Source of the DNA: Pseudomonas hamedanensis | GTDB lineage: Bacteria > Pseudomonadota > Gammaproteobacteria > Pseudomonadales > Pseudomonadaceae | Assembly (NCBI RefSeq): GCF_014268595.2 | Contig: NZ_CP077091.1 | Location: 208,501-272,500, forward strand | Length of the DNA stretch: 64,000 nucleotides | Direction of reading: 5' to 3' | Shown here: positions 45,850 through 53,702 of the stretch, piece by piece | Numbering within the stretch: the first letter of the stretch is position 1 | How the letters are laid out: every line of letters begins with the position of its first letter | Notes under the pieces: model-generated | What the model was told of the DNA's origin: nothing | Databases searched by the model: none | The model's input: only the letters and a program-made list of their open reading frames with translations | Program-made: the position numbers and the translations under genes

Positions 45850-46605
45850 TCAGAACGGTGGTGATTGCTTGAGCAACTGCGCCGCCGGTGAGTCCGTCGG
45901 GCTGACCAGCGCATAGTTGTAGCCGGCACCGGACCAATAGTCAGCCTGCAAATCGCCATCGTTGCGACTGCCCCGCGGCAGGAACGTATTCTTCGGCCCC
46001 GGCGGGCGCACGTAAAAACTCACTTTGTGGCCGTTGCCATCCTCGTACATCACCATCGCCGCCGGACCTTCGTCGGTGCTCAGCAAACGCCCGCTGACCG
46101 GCTCGAACCCGGCGTCTTTGAGATCCGGCAAGCGCCCGGCCTGCTTGAAATAACCGTCGAGCCAGCGCTGCATGTCGCCGTCATCGTCGACTTGGTAATC
46201 AGCCGGCAGCATCCCTTGTTGGGCTATCAACCGATAAGCCTGCAAGGCGTCGGTCATTGGCAGCGCGGTGGGGCGTGCGAGGGTCATTTCCCTGGCCTGC
46301 CAACCACTGAAGCCGCCGATGCCGACCGCGATCAGCAACACGGCCGCGCTGGCCAGATGGCGTCGGGATTGCTGCCGGCGGCGCTGGCGGATCAGCACCG
46401 GATCCAGTGCCGGATTGGCCGGTTGCTGCAAGGCGCCACCGAGCGCCGCGCGCAGCTGCTGGGCATCCTGCTGCCAGGCGCGCACTTGCGCCGCTTCCTC
46501 GGGGTGGCTGGCCAGCCAGGTTTGCAGCACGCGCCGGTCGGCGTCGCTGAGCTGGTGGTCGACGTAGGCGTGCAAGTCACGCTCGCTGGGAGGCAGGCTG
46601 ATCAT
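45850..46605 (-). CDS. Anti-sigma factor (membrane-bound, ChrR/RskA-like N terminus)
   Basis: 251 aa. The N-terminal ~60 residues (SERDLHAYVDHQLSDADRRVLQTWLASHPEEAAQVRAW) form a short zinc-less anti-sigma domain. One membrane helix at about 84-102 (HLASAAVLLIAVGIGGFSGW) follows, with a periplasmic domain of ~145 aa (SFYVRPPGPKNTFLPRGSRNDGDL). Its start overlaps the sigma gene's end by 4 nt (ATGA), so the two are translationally coupled. It presumably holds the sigma factor until an oxidative or envelope signal arrives. Confidence 0.88.
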   Translation of the reverse strand: MISLPPSERDLHAYVDHQLSDADRRVLQTWLASHPEEAAQVRAWQQDAQQLRAALGGALQQPANPALDPVLIRQRRRQQSRRHLASAAVLLIAVGIGGFSGWQAREMTLARPTALPMTDALQAYRLIAQQGMLPADYQVDDDGDMQRWLDGYFKQAGRLPDLKDAGFEPVSGRLLSTDEGPAAMVMYEDGNGHKVSFYVRPPGPKNTFLPRGSRNDGDLQADYWSGAGYNYALVSPTDSPAAQLLKQSPPF

Positions 46606-47108
46606 TTGAGTATCCGCAAAGAAGGGCTGCTGATTTCGCCGTCGCTGAGTTGGCGCAAGGCCTGGCGGGCGCGGGACAGGCGCGACATCACGGTGCCGGT
46701 CGGGACGCCGAGGATCTCGGCGACCTCTTTATAGGCAAGGCCTTCCACCGACACCATCAGTAGCAGGGCGCGTTGTTCGGTGGGCAAGCGATCGAAGGCT
46801 TGCAGGGTCGAGCGGGCGATAACGGTGCGCTCTACCGACGGTTCGGCATCCTCGCGCCCGGTGAAGAATTCGAGCATTCGCGCATAGCGCCGAGCGCGGC
46901 GATGGGCATCGAGAAATTGCCGATACAGGATCGCGAACAACCAGGCGCGCAAATCGCCGTCGGTGCGTTTGGCGCCCCACGCTGACAGCGCTCGTTCAAG
47001 GCTGGCCTGGACCAGATCGTCGGCACTGCTGCTGTTGCGCGTCAGGGACACGGCAAAGCGGCGCAGCCGCGGAATGATTTCTCTCAACTGTTCGTCGAAT
47101 TCGCTCAT
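46602..47108 (-). CDS. ECF sigma factor
   Basis: 168 aa. Sigma region 2 (LRRFAVSLTRNSSSADDLVQASLERALSAWGAKRTDGDLRAWLFAILYRQFLDAHRR) and region 4 (LPTEQRALLLMVSVEGLAYKEVAEILGVPTGTVMSRLSRARQALRQL) are both complete. The operon with an anti-sigma factor, the divergent catalase/cytochrome b561 operon and the identical promoter elements on both sides show it controls itself and those genes. Probably a stress (peroxide or redox) sigma factor; the inducing signal is unknown. Confidence 0.92.
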   Translation of the reverse strand: MSEFDEQLREIIPRLRRFAVSLTRNSSSADDLVQASLERALSAWGAKRTDGDLRAWLFAILYRQFLDAHRRARRYARMLEFFTGREDAEPSVERTVIARSTLQAFDRLPTEQRALLLMVSVEGLAYKEVAEILGVPTGTVMSRLSRARQALRQLSDGEISSPSLRILK

Positions 47109-47141
47109 GAAATTCTACTAGTCACTACGCTGTGGACTAGG

Positions 47142-47168
47142 AAGACGTCCGTCACTGGAGGTTATTCC
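47142..47168 (-). promoter_or_regulatory. ECF-type promoter of the sigma/anti-sigma operon
   Basis: On the minus strand GGAATAA (47168-47162), 14-nt spacer, CGTCTT (47147-47142), 33 nt before the sigma start codon. Identical hexamer, heptamer and spacing occur in the divergent promoter. Confidence 0.8.
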
Positions 47169-47196
47169 ACGTTCGGAAAAATAAACACTGCGCCAT

Positions 47197-47223
47197 GGAA
47201 TAAACCCTGACGGCGCGCGTCTT
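47197..47223 (+). promoter_or_regulatory. ECF-type promoter of the catalase/cytochrome operon
   Basis: GGAATAA (47197-47203), 14-nt spacer, CGTCTT (47218-47223), 41 nt before the catalase start. Same elements and spacing as the opposite-strand promoter at 47142-47168. Confidence 0.8.
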
Positions 47224-47264
47224 GCTGATTCTTCCTACCTATGGCCGTTGGCCTGGAGAGTTTC

Positions 47265-48371
47265 ATGGTTGATCGCTCGTCTCCCCACACCTCACCGCCC
47301 GGCAGGCCACCGCGCCAGCCATTGAGTGCCGCGAGTCTGGTTTTGCGTCTGGGCGGCATCGCCGTGGTAGTCGCCGCCGTTGCCGGGGCGATGGCCTACG
47401 TGCATGGCAACTTCGACCCACAGCGATTGACGCCCAAGGCCCTGGTCGATGTGCTGGAAAAGAACAACGGCGTGCATCATGGTTTTCGGCGCAACCACGC
47501 CAAGGGCGTCTGCGTGATCGGCCATTTCGAGAGCAGTGGCGAGGCTCGGGCGTTTTCTACTGCGCAGGTGTTTAATCAACCACAGACGCCGGTGGTCGGA
47601 CGCTTCGCCTTGCCGGCGGGCAACCCGTATGCGCCGGACAGCGCCGTGCCGATCCGCAGTCTGGCGCTGCGCTTCACTCAGGCGGACGGCCAGCAATGGC
47701 GCACCGGGATGAACAGCATGCCGGTGTTCCCGGTGGCCACTCCCGAAGCGTTCTACCAATTGCAGCAGGCGCAGTCACCGGATCCGGCCACCGGTAAGCC
47801 CGACCCGACGAAGGTCCCGGCATTCTTTGCTGCGCACCCGGAAGCCGTGCCGTTCCTGACGTGGGTGAAGGCCGCCAAGCCGTCGGCCAGTTACGCCACT
47901 GAAACCTATAACAGCGTCAATGCGTTTTACCTGGTCGACGCCAGCGGTAAAAAGCAGGCAGTGCGCTGGAGCATGACGCCATTGGCGCAGGACGCGGCAG
48001 GTGCCACCGCCCCTGAGGGCGCGGACTTTCTGGAAAAGGATCTGGTGCAACGCTTGGCTGCTGCACCATTGCGCTTCCAATTGAACATCACCCTGGCCAA
48101 CGCCGGCGATCCGGTAAACGATGCCAGCAAATCCTGGCCCGTCGGGCGCAAGGTGCTGAACGCCGGTACGCTGGTGCTGGAGAAAACCCAGCCGCAGCTC
48201 AGTGGTGAGTGTCGCGACATCAACTACGACCCGCTGGTGTTGCCGGCCGGGATTCAAGGTTCTGACGATCCATTGCTTGCCGCGCGTTCCGCCGGTTACG
48301 CCGATTCCTACCTGCGTCGCACCAGCGAAGTCAGCCAGTTGCCCGCGGCCAAACAGGAGGCTCGTCCATGA
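47265..48371 (+). CDS. Membrane-anchored catalase-related peroxidase (SrpA-like)
   Basis: 368 aa from ATG 47265 (MVDRSSPHTSPPGRPPRQPL). One N-terminal membrane helix (about 29-48) places the enzyme in the periplasm. A minimal catalase domain follows: the distal His in RRNHAKGVCVIGHF, the substrate-channel region FALPAGNPYAPDSAVPIRSLALRF, and a C-terminal DINYDPLVLPAGI. It is much shorter than monofunctional catalases (~480 aa), as in the KatA-like small subfamily that acts as an organic or hydrogen peroxide peroxidase. Four-nt overlap with the cytochrome b561 gene suggests b561 supplies electrons. Confidence 0.9.
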   Translation: MVDRSSPHTSPPGRPPRQPLSAASLVLRLGGIAVVVAAVAGAMAYVHGNFDPQRLTPKALVDVLEKNNGVHHGFRRNHAKGVCVIGHFESSGEARAFSTAQVFNQPQTPVVGRFALPAGNPYAPDSAVPIRSLALRFTQADGQQWRTGMNSMPVFPVATPEAFYQLQQAQSPDPATGKPDPTKVPAFFAAHPEAVPFLTWVKAAKPSASYATETYNSVNAFYLVDASGKKQAVRWSMTPLAQDAAGATAPEGADFLEKDLVQRLAAAPLRFQLNITLANAGDPVNDASKSWPVGRKVLNAGTLVLEKTQPQLSGECRDINYDPLVLPAGIQGSDDPLLAARSAGYADSYLRRTSEVSQLPAAKQEARP

Positions 48372-48913
48372 GCGCTCAACCGACTCATTTCGCCTTGCTG
48401 GCGCGCCTGTTGCACTGGCTGATGGCGCTGATGATCATCGCCATGCTGTTTATCGGCGCCGGGATGGTCACTTCGGTGTCGTCTCGCCATGAGTGGCTGA
48501 TCCATCTGCACAAGCCCTTGGGTATCGCGATTCTGGCGCTGGTGATCGTGCGCCTGCTGGTGCGTTGGACCACGCGCCAGCCGCCGCTGCCCGATGATCT
48601 GCCGGGCTGGCAAGTGCTGGCAGCCAAGGGCTCCCATGTCTTGTTGTACGCGTTGATGCTGGTGTTGCCGCTGCTCGGCTGGGCGATGATCAGCGCTTCG
48701 GGCGAGCCGGTGATGCTCAGTGCCTCAGTGCATTTGCCGTCAATCGTGCCGGCCGATGCACAGCTGTTTGCGTTGTTGCGCAAGGCCCACGGTTATCTGG
48801 CCTATCTGCTGTTTCTGACGGTATTGGTGCACTTGGCGGCGGCACTGTTTCATGGCTGGGTGCGCCGTGATGAGGTGCTTGAGAGCATGTTGCGCGGGCG
48901 CGATCACGGCTGA
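48368..48913 (+). CDS. Cytochrome b561, electron partner of the peroxidase
   Basis: 181 aa, four transmembrane helices with heme ligands in ARLLHWLMALMIIAM, LIHLHKPLGIAIL, GSHVLLYALMLVLPLLGW and KAHGYLAYLLFLTVLVHLAAALFHGW. Start ATG 48368 overlaps the peroxidase stop by 4 nt. It likely passes quinol electrons to the periplasmic peroxidase. A second b561 paralogue stands alone at 32828. Confidence 0.92.
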   Translation: MSAQPTHFALLARLLHWLMALMIIAMLFIGAGMVTSVSSRHEWLIHLHKPLGIAILALVIVRLLVRWTTRQPPLPDDLPGWQVLAAKGSHVLLYALMLVLPLLGWAMISASGEPVMLSASVHLPSIVPADAQLFALLRKAHGYLAYLLFLTVLVHLAAALFHGWVRRDEVLESMLRGRDHG

Positions 48914-48920
48914 CCCTCAA

Positions 48921-48954
48921 AGCAAAAGATCGCAGGCGGGCTGCGATCTTTTGT
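48921..48954. terminator. Terminator between convergent cytochrome and carboxypeptidase genes
   Basis: AAAAGATCGCAG-GCGGG-CTGCGATCTTTT, usable in both directions. Confidence 0.85.
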
Positions 48955-48972
48955 CATTACAGGGGAGGGCGA

Positions 48973-50124
48973 TCAGCGCAGGGTATCGACCATGTCGGCG
49001 AGAGTGGTCAGCACGTCTTTGCCCAATTGCTTCGAACGTTTGCCCGACCAGCCGGTGAGCTTGTCCGGGTGGTCGTCGTGGTCCTTGAACGGCATCTCCA
49101 GCGTCAGCGACAGGCAGTCGTATTTCTGCCCGACGCTGTTGCAGGCCAGTGTCATGTTGGCCTGACCCGGTTCGTCACGGGTGTAGCCGTAGGTGGTCTG
49201 GAAGTCTTTGGTGGTGTGCTTCAGGTGGCTGCGGAAATGCTCTTCGAGCTTTTCGATGCGCGGCGTAAAGCCAGGGTTGCCTTCACAGCCGGCGGTGAAC
49301 ACGTGAGGAATGGTTTCGTCGCCGTGTACGTCGATAAACGCATCGACGCCATATTTTTCCATCTGTTGCTGGACGAAAAGCACTTCCGGGCTGATTTCCT
49401 GACTGGCGCTCTGCCAGGCGCGGTTCAAGTCCTGGCCCATGGCGTTGGTGCGCAGATGCCCGTGGAAGGCGCCGTCCGGGTTCATGTTCGGCACCAGATA
49501 TAGATCGGCGCTGGCCAGGAGTTTGTTCAGCAGCGGATCGTCCTGACGTTCCAGGCGCTCAATCACGCCTTCCATGAACCATTCAGCCATGTGCTCGCCC
49601 GGATGCTGCTGGGCGATAATCCAGATCTTGCGCTGGCCTTCGGCACCGCTGCCTTTGCGCAGCAACTGGATGTCACGGCCTTCGACGCTTTTGCCGGTCG
49701 CCAGCAGTTCGGTGCCAGCCTTGCTCAGCGCTTGCCCGATCAGCCAATCGTGACGGCCACGGCTGTAAGGTTCGAAATAGGCGAACCAGGCGTGGGTTTG
49801 CTCGGCTTCGAGGCAAAAGCGCAGGCTGTCGCCTTCGAAACTGGTGGGGATGCGGAACCAGTTGACGTGATCGTACGACGCCACCGCTTGATAGCCCGGC
49901 CAGCCTTTGCTGTAGGTCGATTGGCTGGCATTGACCAGGCGAAACCAGTGTTCCTGATGAACATGCAGGCCGCTGGCCTTGAAGTGGAACCACTGAAAAT
50001 GCGCGCTGCGTGTATCCGGGCGGATGGCCAGCACCGGATTGAGCGGATTACTGATGTCGATGACTTGGATATTGCCGCTGTCGAAGTTGGCGCTGATATC
50101 GAATGAAGATTTGGCCACAGTCAT
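48973..50124 (-). CDS. M14 family zinc carboxypeptidase (cytosolic carboxypeptidase-like)
   Basis: 383 aa. An N-terminal beta-sandwich (~1-115, QWFHFKASGLHVHQEHWFRLVNAS ... YDHVNWFRIPTSFEGDSLRFCL) of the AGBL/CCP type precedes an M14 domain. Zinc ligands HPGEH (His and Glu) and His in FIDVHGDE are visible, with catalytic Glu in LTLEMPFKDHDD. The NMNPDGAFHGHLRTNAMGQDLNRAW block is the M14 substrate pocket. Eukaryotic CCPs remove C-terminal Glu from proteins; bacterial homologues (e.g. BcCCP) are of unsettled function. Probably cytosolic, as no signal is present. Confidence 0.92.
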   Translation of the reverse strand: MTVAKSSFDISANFDSGNIQVIDISNPLNPVLAIRPDTRSAHFQWFHFKASGLHVHQEHWFRLVNASQSTYSKGWPGYQAVASYDHVNWFRIPTSFEGDSLRFCLEAEQTHAWFAYFEPYSRGRHDWLIGQALSKAGTELLATGKSVEGRDIQLLRKGSGAEGQRKIWIIAQQHPGEHMAEWFMEGVIERLERQDDPLLNKLLASADLYLVPNMNPDGAFHGHLRTNAMGQDLNRAWQSASQEISPEVLFVQQQMEKYGVDAFIDVHGDETIPHVFTAGCEGNPGFTPRIEKLEEHFRSHLKHTTKDFQTTYGYTRDEPGQANMTLACNSVGQKYDCLSLTLEMPFKDHDDHPDKLTGWSGKRSKQLGKDVLTTLADMVDTLR

Positions 50125-50392
50125 AATCGAATCCTGAATATGATTTTTATGGCGGCTACTTTACACGCAAGACAGCGGTGAAACCGAGGGGAATCGCGGG
50201 GGGGCGTCCTCCATGACGCGAAGGCAGCTTAGAGACTGTGCGATTGATTCTCAAGTGCTAATTGTCGTTAGTTTGACCCAATGTGGCCGGGCTCGGCTTG
50301 CCAACCGATATTCTTTTGATATTATCCGCGCCATCGAATTTGCAGCACCCAAAGACTTCATTAGCCTGAAGACACAAGCCCGAAAAACGGGC

Positions 50393-50502
50393 AAAAAAAG
50401 ACCCGGCAAAAAGCCGGGTCAAAAACCGTGATTAGCCTGATGAGGAGATAGTCCAGAAGACCGACCTAAGGTCTCTGGTCTATCGACTGATCTCGCGACC
50501 AG
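50393..50502 (-). ncRNA. prrF: PrrF iron-responsive small RNA
   Basis: About 110 nt on the minus strand. It starts AACTGGTCGCGAGATCAG, contains the conserved mRNA-pairing core ACTATCTCCTCATCAGGCTA followed by ATCACGG, and ends in the terminator GACCCGGC-TTTTT-GCCGGGTC plus seven T. These are the hallmark PrrF1/PrrF2 segments. PrrF is repressed by Fur and, under iron starvation, destabilises mRNAs for iron-rich proteins (sodB, TCA-cycle enzymes, ant genes). The upstream Fur-box promoter matches. P. aeruginosa has two tandem copies; only one is present here, so the second should be elsewhere in the genome. Confidence 0.92.
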
Positions 50503-50507
50503 TTGCT

Positions 50508-50537
50508 TGCAATAATAATCATTATCATTTGCAAGTC
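50508..50537 (-). promoter_or_regulatory. Fur-box promoter of prrF
   Basis: Minus strand TTGACT (-35, 50537-50532), 16-nt spacer, TATTAT (-10, 50515-50510), then 7-8 nt to the RNA start. The core AATAATAATCATTATCATT closely fits the 19-bp Fur consensus and covers both the -10 element and the spacer. An outer dyad CTTGCAA ... TTGCAAG frames it. Confidence 0.88.
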
Positions 50538-50595
50538 AAATGTTTTTATCTGCTCGATTGGAAAATTCTTTCCTGTCCGTTTGAGCTTTCGTGGC

Positions 50596-50934
50596 TCAGG
50601 CCTCATCGCCGTCAAGCGAGTGGTCGACCATCGCCCGCGCCATATCCACCATGTGCACCACCGAGAACGCCAGATCACGACTCGCGCCTTGCAGGTTTTC
50701 GGCGGCTTTGAAGGCTGTCGCCGCGGCGCAGCGCAACAGATCCGAGGCATGCACCAGCGCTTCCTCGCCGCTGAGGTGGCGCCTGACATCGAAAAAACGC
50801 TCATCGGCCTGAGGTTCTGAAACAGTTGGTTTCAAGTAATAGTCGAGCGCTCGCTGGGCCGCGGCGGTGCCTTGGGGCGAGGTGAAGGTGGTGTCCATTT
50901 GCAGATCGGGCAGGTCTTTGCTGTTGATGTTCAT
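50596..50934 (-). CDS. DUF6124-like small protein
   Basis: 112 aa. An N-terminal disordered stretch, then AAQRALDYYLKP, a recurring Pseudomonas motif, and two helices (EEALVHASDLLRCAAATAFKAAENLQGASRDLAFSVVHMVDMARAMVDHSLD). This pattern corresponds to the Pseudomonas DUF6124 family of short cytosolic helical proteins with no known role. It sits between PrrF and a CI/LexA-like repressor in opposite orientation, sharing a 130-nt AT-rich promoter region with the latter. Confidence 0.72.
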   Translation of the reverse strand: MNINSKDLPDLQMDTTFTSPQGTAAAQRALDYYLKPTVSEPQADERFFDVRRHLSGEEALVHASDLLRCAAATAFKAAENLQGASRDLAFSVVHMVDMARAMVDHSLDGDEA

Positions 50935-51064
50935 CGTGAGGGGCCACTCCGTGTTGGATTGAAAGTCCGTCCGCTCAGGATAGTACGATCCGTAATTGTG
51001 ACTTGAATTTTAATACTACAATATGTGTTTTGCGGGCCGCAGGCTCCCGCGTAAGGTGCCGCAC

Positions 51065-51724
51065 ATGGATAAATGGATTGAGTTGGTCAAGGCCAAAATG
51101 AGTGAACTCAAAATCACTCAAACAGAGCTCGGAGAGCGCGTCGGCATGTCCCAGGGCGGCATCGGTCATTGGCTGAACAAACGTCGCGAGCCGGGCATTA
51201 CGCAAATGAACCGTGTGCTGCAAGCGCTGGGCATGGAATTTCTGGAAGTGGAGCTGGTGATCCGCGAGCCGCAGCTGACGCCTGCGGACGAAATGCCGCT
51301 GGCGCAAAAGTACAACCCGTACTTCCGCTACCCGGTAAGTGATTGGCGTACCCCGTGCGAAGCGCGCGAGAGCGATCAGACCGCCTATGCGCCCGCCTCA
51401 GGCAAGCAAAGGTTCGAACTGACGGATTACCACGCCCGTGGCGCCGCGTTCTGGCTGACGGTGGCCGGCGATTCGATGACGGCACCCAGCGGCCCGAGCG
51501 TGGCCGAAGGGATGTTGATCCTGGTCGATCCGGCAGCGGAGGCGCTGCCGGGCAAACTGGTCATCGCGCAGTGGCCCGACAGCGACGAAGCGATTTTTCG
51601 CAAACTCGACGAAGAGGGCGGCCAGCGTTACCTGGTGCCGCTCAACCCGACCTGGCCGAAAGCGCTGTTCACCGACGAATGCCGAATCCTCGGTGTCGTG
51701 GTCCAGGCAACGGCACGTTTCTAG
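51065..51724 (+). CDS. CI/LexA-like (HTH + S24) repressor, probably not self-cleaving
   Basis: 219 aa from ATG 51065 (MDKWIELVKAKMSELKITQTELGERVGMSQGGIGHWLNKRREPG). An HTH_3 domain (1-65) is followed by an S24 peptidase-like domain with Ser137 in VAGDSMTAP. Where lambda CI has FKKL with its catalytic Lys, this reads FRKL (R179-K180). The linker also lacks an Ala-Gly or Cys-Gly cleavage pair. It resembles PrtR/C2-type phage repressors but has no prophage genes nearby, so it may be a domesticated regulator. The target may be the divergent DUF6124 gene. Confidence 0.85.
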   Translation: MDKWIELVKAKMSELKITQTELGERVGMSQGGIGHWLNKRREPGITQMNRVLQALGMEFLEVELVIREPQLTPADEMPLAQKYNPYFRYPVSDWRTPCEARESDQTAYAPASGKQRFELTDYHARGAAFWLTVAGDSMTAPSGPSVAEGMLILVDPAAEALPGKLVIAQWPDSDEAIFRKLDEEGGQRYLVPLNPTWPKALFTDECRILGVVVQATARF

Positions 51725-51764
51725 GCCGATCGATCCGCGTCTGCCGTCGGATCGATCGGCTTGT

Positions 51765-53702
51765 TCACAGCTCTTGCAGTTCCACCAGCGTGCTGCCTTC
51801 GCCGACCATTTCGCCTTCCTGGCAATAGAGCGCCTTGACCACGCCCGCATGGGGCGCACGAATGCTGTGCTCCATTTTCATGGCTTCCAGCACCACGAGC
51901 TGAGCGCCCGCTTCGACGGTTTGTCCGGCCTCGACCAGCACGCGGACGATGCTGCCGTTCATCGGCGCGGTCAGCCCGCCCTGATGACTGTGGCTAGCTT
52001 CCACGGCGCTGATCGGATCGTACGTTTCGATGCGGCGCAACTGGCCATCCCATTGCAAATACACCGCGTCATGCCGACGAATCGCTCGTACCTGGCGACG
52101 AACACCGTCGTGTTCGATCAACAGTGTTTCGCCGCAAAGCCTTACGTTGCCATCTGCGTTCAAGGTCAGTGCGCGATCCTCGCCCTCACAGCTCAAGTGA
52201 AGGGTGATCTCGCTGGGCAGGCCGGCACGCCAACCACTGGCTGACGCCCACGGCGACTGTGTATCGTCCGCCGGCAAACTTTGCGCAACGGCCTGTGCGG
52301 CGGTATGCCAGAAAGCATCGCTCAGCGCCCCCGGCACGGGCAGCAAATGCTCCTGATAACGCGGGATAAAACCGGTGTCCAGCTCAGCGGCGGCAAACGC
52401 CGGGTGGGCAATGATCTGGCGCAGGAAGTTGATATTGGTCTTCAGGCCGCCAATCGCGAACTCATCGAGCATGCTCAACAAGCGCAGGCGAGCCTGCTCG
52501 CGATCCTCGCCCCAGGCAATCAGCTTGCCGAGCATCGGGTCGTAGAAAGGCGAAATCTCGTCACCTTCGGCAACGCCGCTGTCGACCCGGCGCCCCGGTC
52601 CCGCAGCGGATTCGCGGTACAGGTCGAGGCGACCAGTCGCCGGCAAAAAGTCGTTCGCCGGGTCTTCGGCATACAGCCGCACTTCAATGGCGTGCCCGTT
52701 GAGCGGCACTTGCGCCTGGGTGATCGGCAGCGCCTCACCACGGGCAACGCGAATTTGCCAGGCAACCAGATCCAGGCCGGTAATGGCTTCTGTCACCGGG
52801 TGCTCAACCTGCAACCGCGTGTTCATCTCCATGAAGAAGAACTCACCGCGAGCATCCAGCAAAAACTCAACGGTGCCGGCGCCGACGTAACCGATCGCTT
52901 GCGCCGAACGGACCGCCGCTTCGCCCATCGCTCGCCGCAGCTCAGGCGTCAGGCCTGGCGCGGGGGCTTCTTCGACGACTTTCTGATGGCGTCGCTGAAT
53001 CGAGCAATCGCGCTCGTTCAGGTACAGGCAATGACCGTGCTGATCGGCAAAGATCTGGATTTCCACATGGCGCGGCTTGAGCAGGTACTTTTCCACCAGC
53101 ATCCGCGAATCGCCGAACGACGATTGCGCTTCACGTTGCGCGGAGGCGAGGGCTTCCGCCAACTGACCGACATGCTCAACCACTTTCATGCCTTTACCGC
53201 CGCCGCCGGCCGTGGCCTTGAGCAGCACCGGATAACCAATGCGTTCACACGCCTCACGGAAGGTGTCGAGGTCTTGCGCTTCGCCGTGGTAGCCCGGCAC
53301 CAGCGGCACGCCCGCCGTTTCCATCAGGGCTTTGGCGGCGGACTTGCTGCCCATGGCGTCGATGGCCGAGGCGGGCGGACCGAGGAACACCAGCCCGGCC
53401 GCCTCGATCGCGCGGGCGAACCCGGCGTTCTCGGACAAAAAACCGTACCCCGGATGAATGGCCTGCGCGCCGCTGGCCTTGGCCGCGGCAATCAGTTTGT
53501 CGATTTGCAGGTAACTGTCGGCCGCTTTGCTGCCGCCCAGATCGACGCGAATATCCGCTTCACGGCTGTGTCGCGCCTCGCGGTCGGTGGCGCTGTGCAC
53601 GGCGACGGTGGTCAGTCCGAGGGCTTTGGCGGTGCGCATCACGCGGCAGGCGATTTCGCCACGGTTGGCCACCAGCAAGGTGGTAATCACGGGTGCGCTC
53701 AT
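51765..53702 (-). CDS. liuD: Methylcrotonyl-CoA carboxylase, biotin carboxylase/biotin carrier subunit
   Basis: 645 aa from ATG 53702 (MSAPVITTLLVANRGEIACRVMRTAK). Biotin carboxylase domain with ATP-grasp GGGGKGMKVVE, the catalytic NTRLQVEHPVTE motif, and a C-terminal biotinyl domain with EAMKMEHSIRAP carrying the biotin Lys. With LiuB it carboxylates 3-methylcrotonyl-CoA in leucine breakdown. The preceding liuC stop and this start overlap as TGATG. Acetyl- or propionyl-CoA carboxylase is excluded by cluster context rather than by motifs. Confidence 0.93.
   Translation of the reverse strand: MSAPVITTLLVANRGEIACRVMRTAKALGLTTVAVHSATDREARHSREADIRVDLGGSKAADSYLQIDKLIAAAKASGAQAIHPGYGFLSENAGFARAIEAAGLVFLGPPASAIDAMGSKSAAKALMETAGVPLVPGYHGEAQDLDTFREACERIGYPVLLKATAGGGGKGMKVVEHVGQLAEALASAQREAQSSFGDSRMLVEKYLLKPRHVEIQIFADQHGHCLYLNERDCSIQRRHQKVVEEAPAPGLTPELRRAMGEAAVRSAQAIGYVGAGTVEFLLDARGEFFFMEMNTRLQVEHPVTEAITGLDLVAWQIRVARGEALPITQAQVPLNGHAIEVRLYAEDPANDFLPATGRLDLYRESAAGPGRRVDSGVAEGDEISPFYDPMLGKLIAWGEDREQARLRLLSMLDEFAIGGLKTNINFLRQIIAHPAFAAAELDTGFIPRYQEHLLPVPGALSDAFWHTAAQAVAQSLPADDTQSPWASASGWRAGLPSEITLHLSCEGEDRALTLNADGNVRLCGETLLIEHDGVRRQVRAIRRHDAVYLQWDGQLRRIETYDPISAVEASHSHQGGLTAPMNGSIVRVLVEAGQTVEAGAQLVVLEAMKMEHSIRAPHAGVVKALYCQEGEMVGEGSTLVELQEL

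Noticed and set aside
50213..50431. 72-aa plus-strand frame across the prrF terminator
   Set aside because: Lys/Gly-rich product arises from the terminator; the PrrF RNA explains this sequence.
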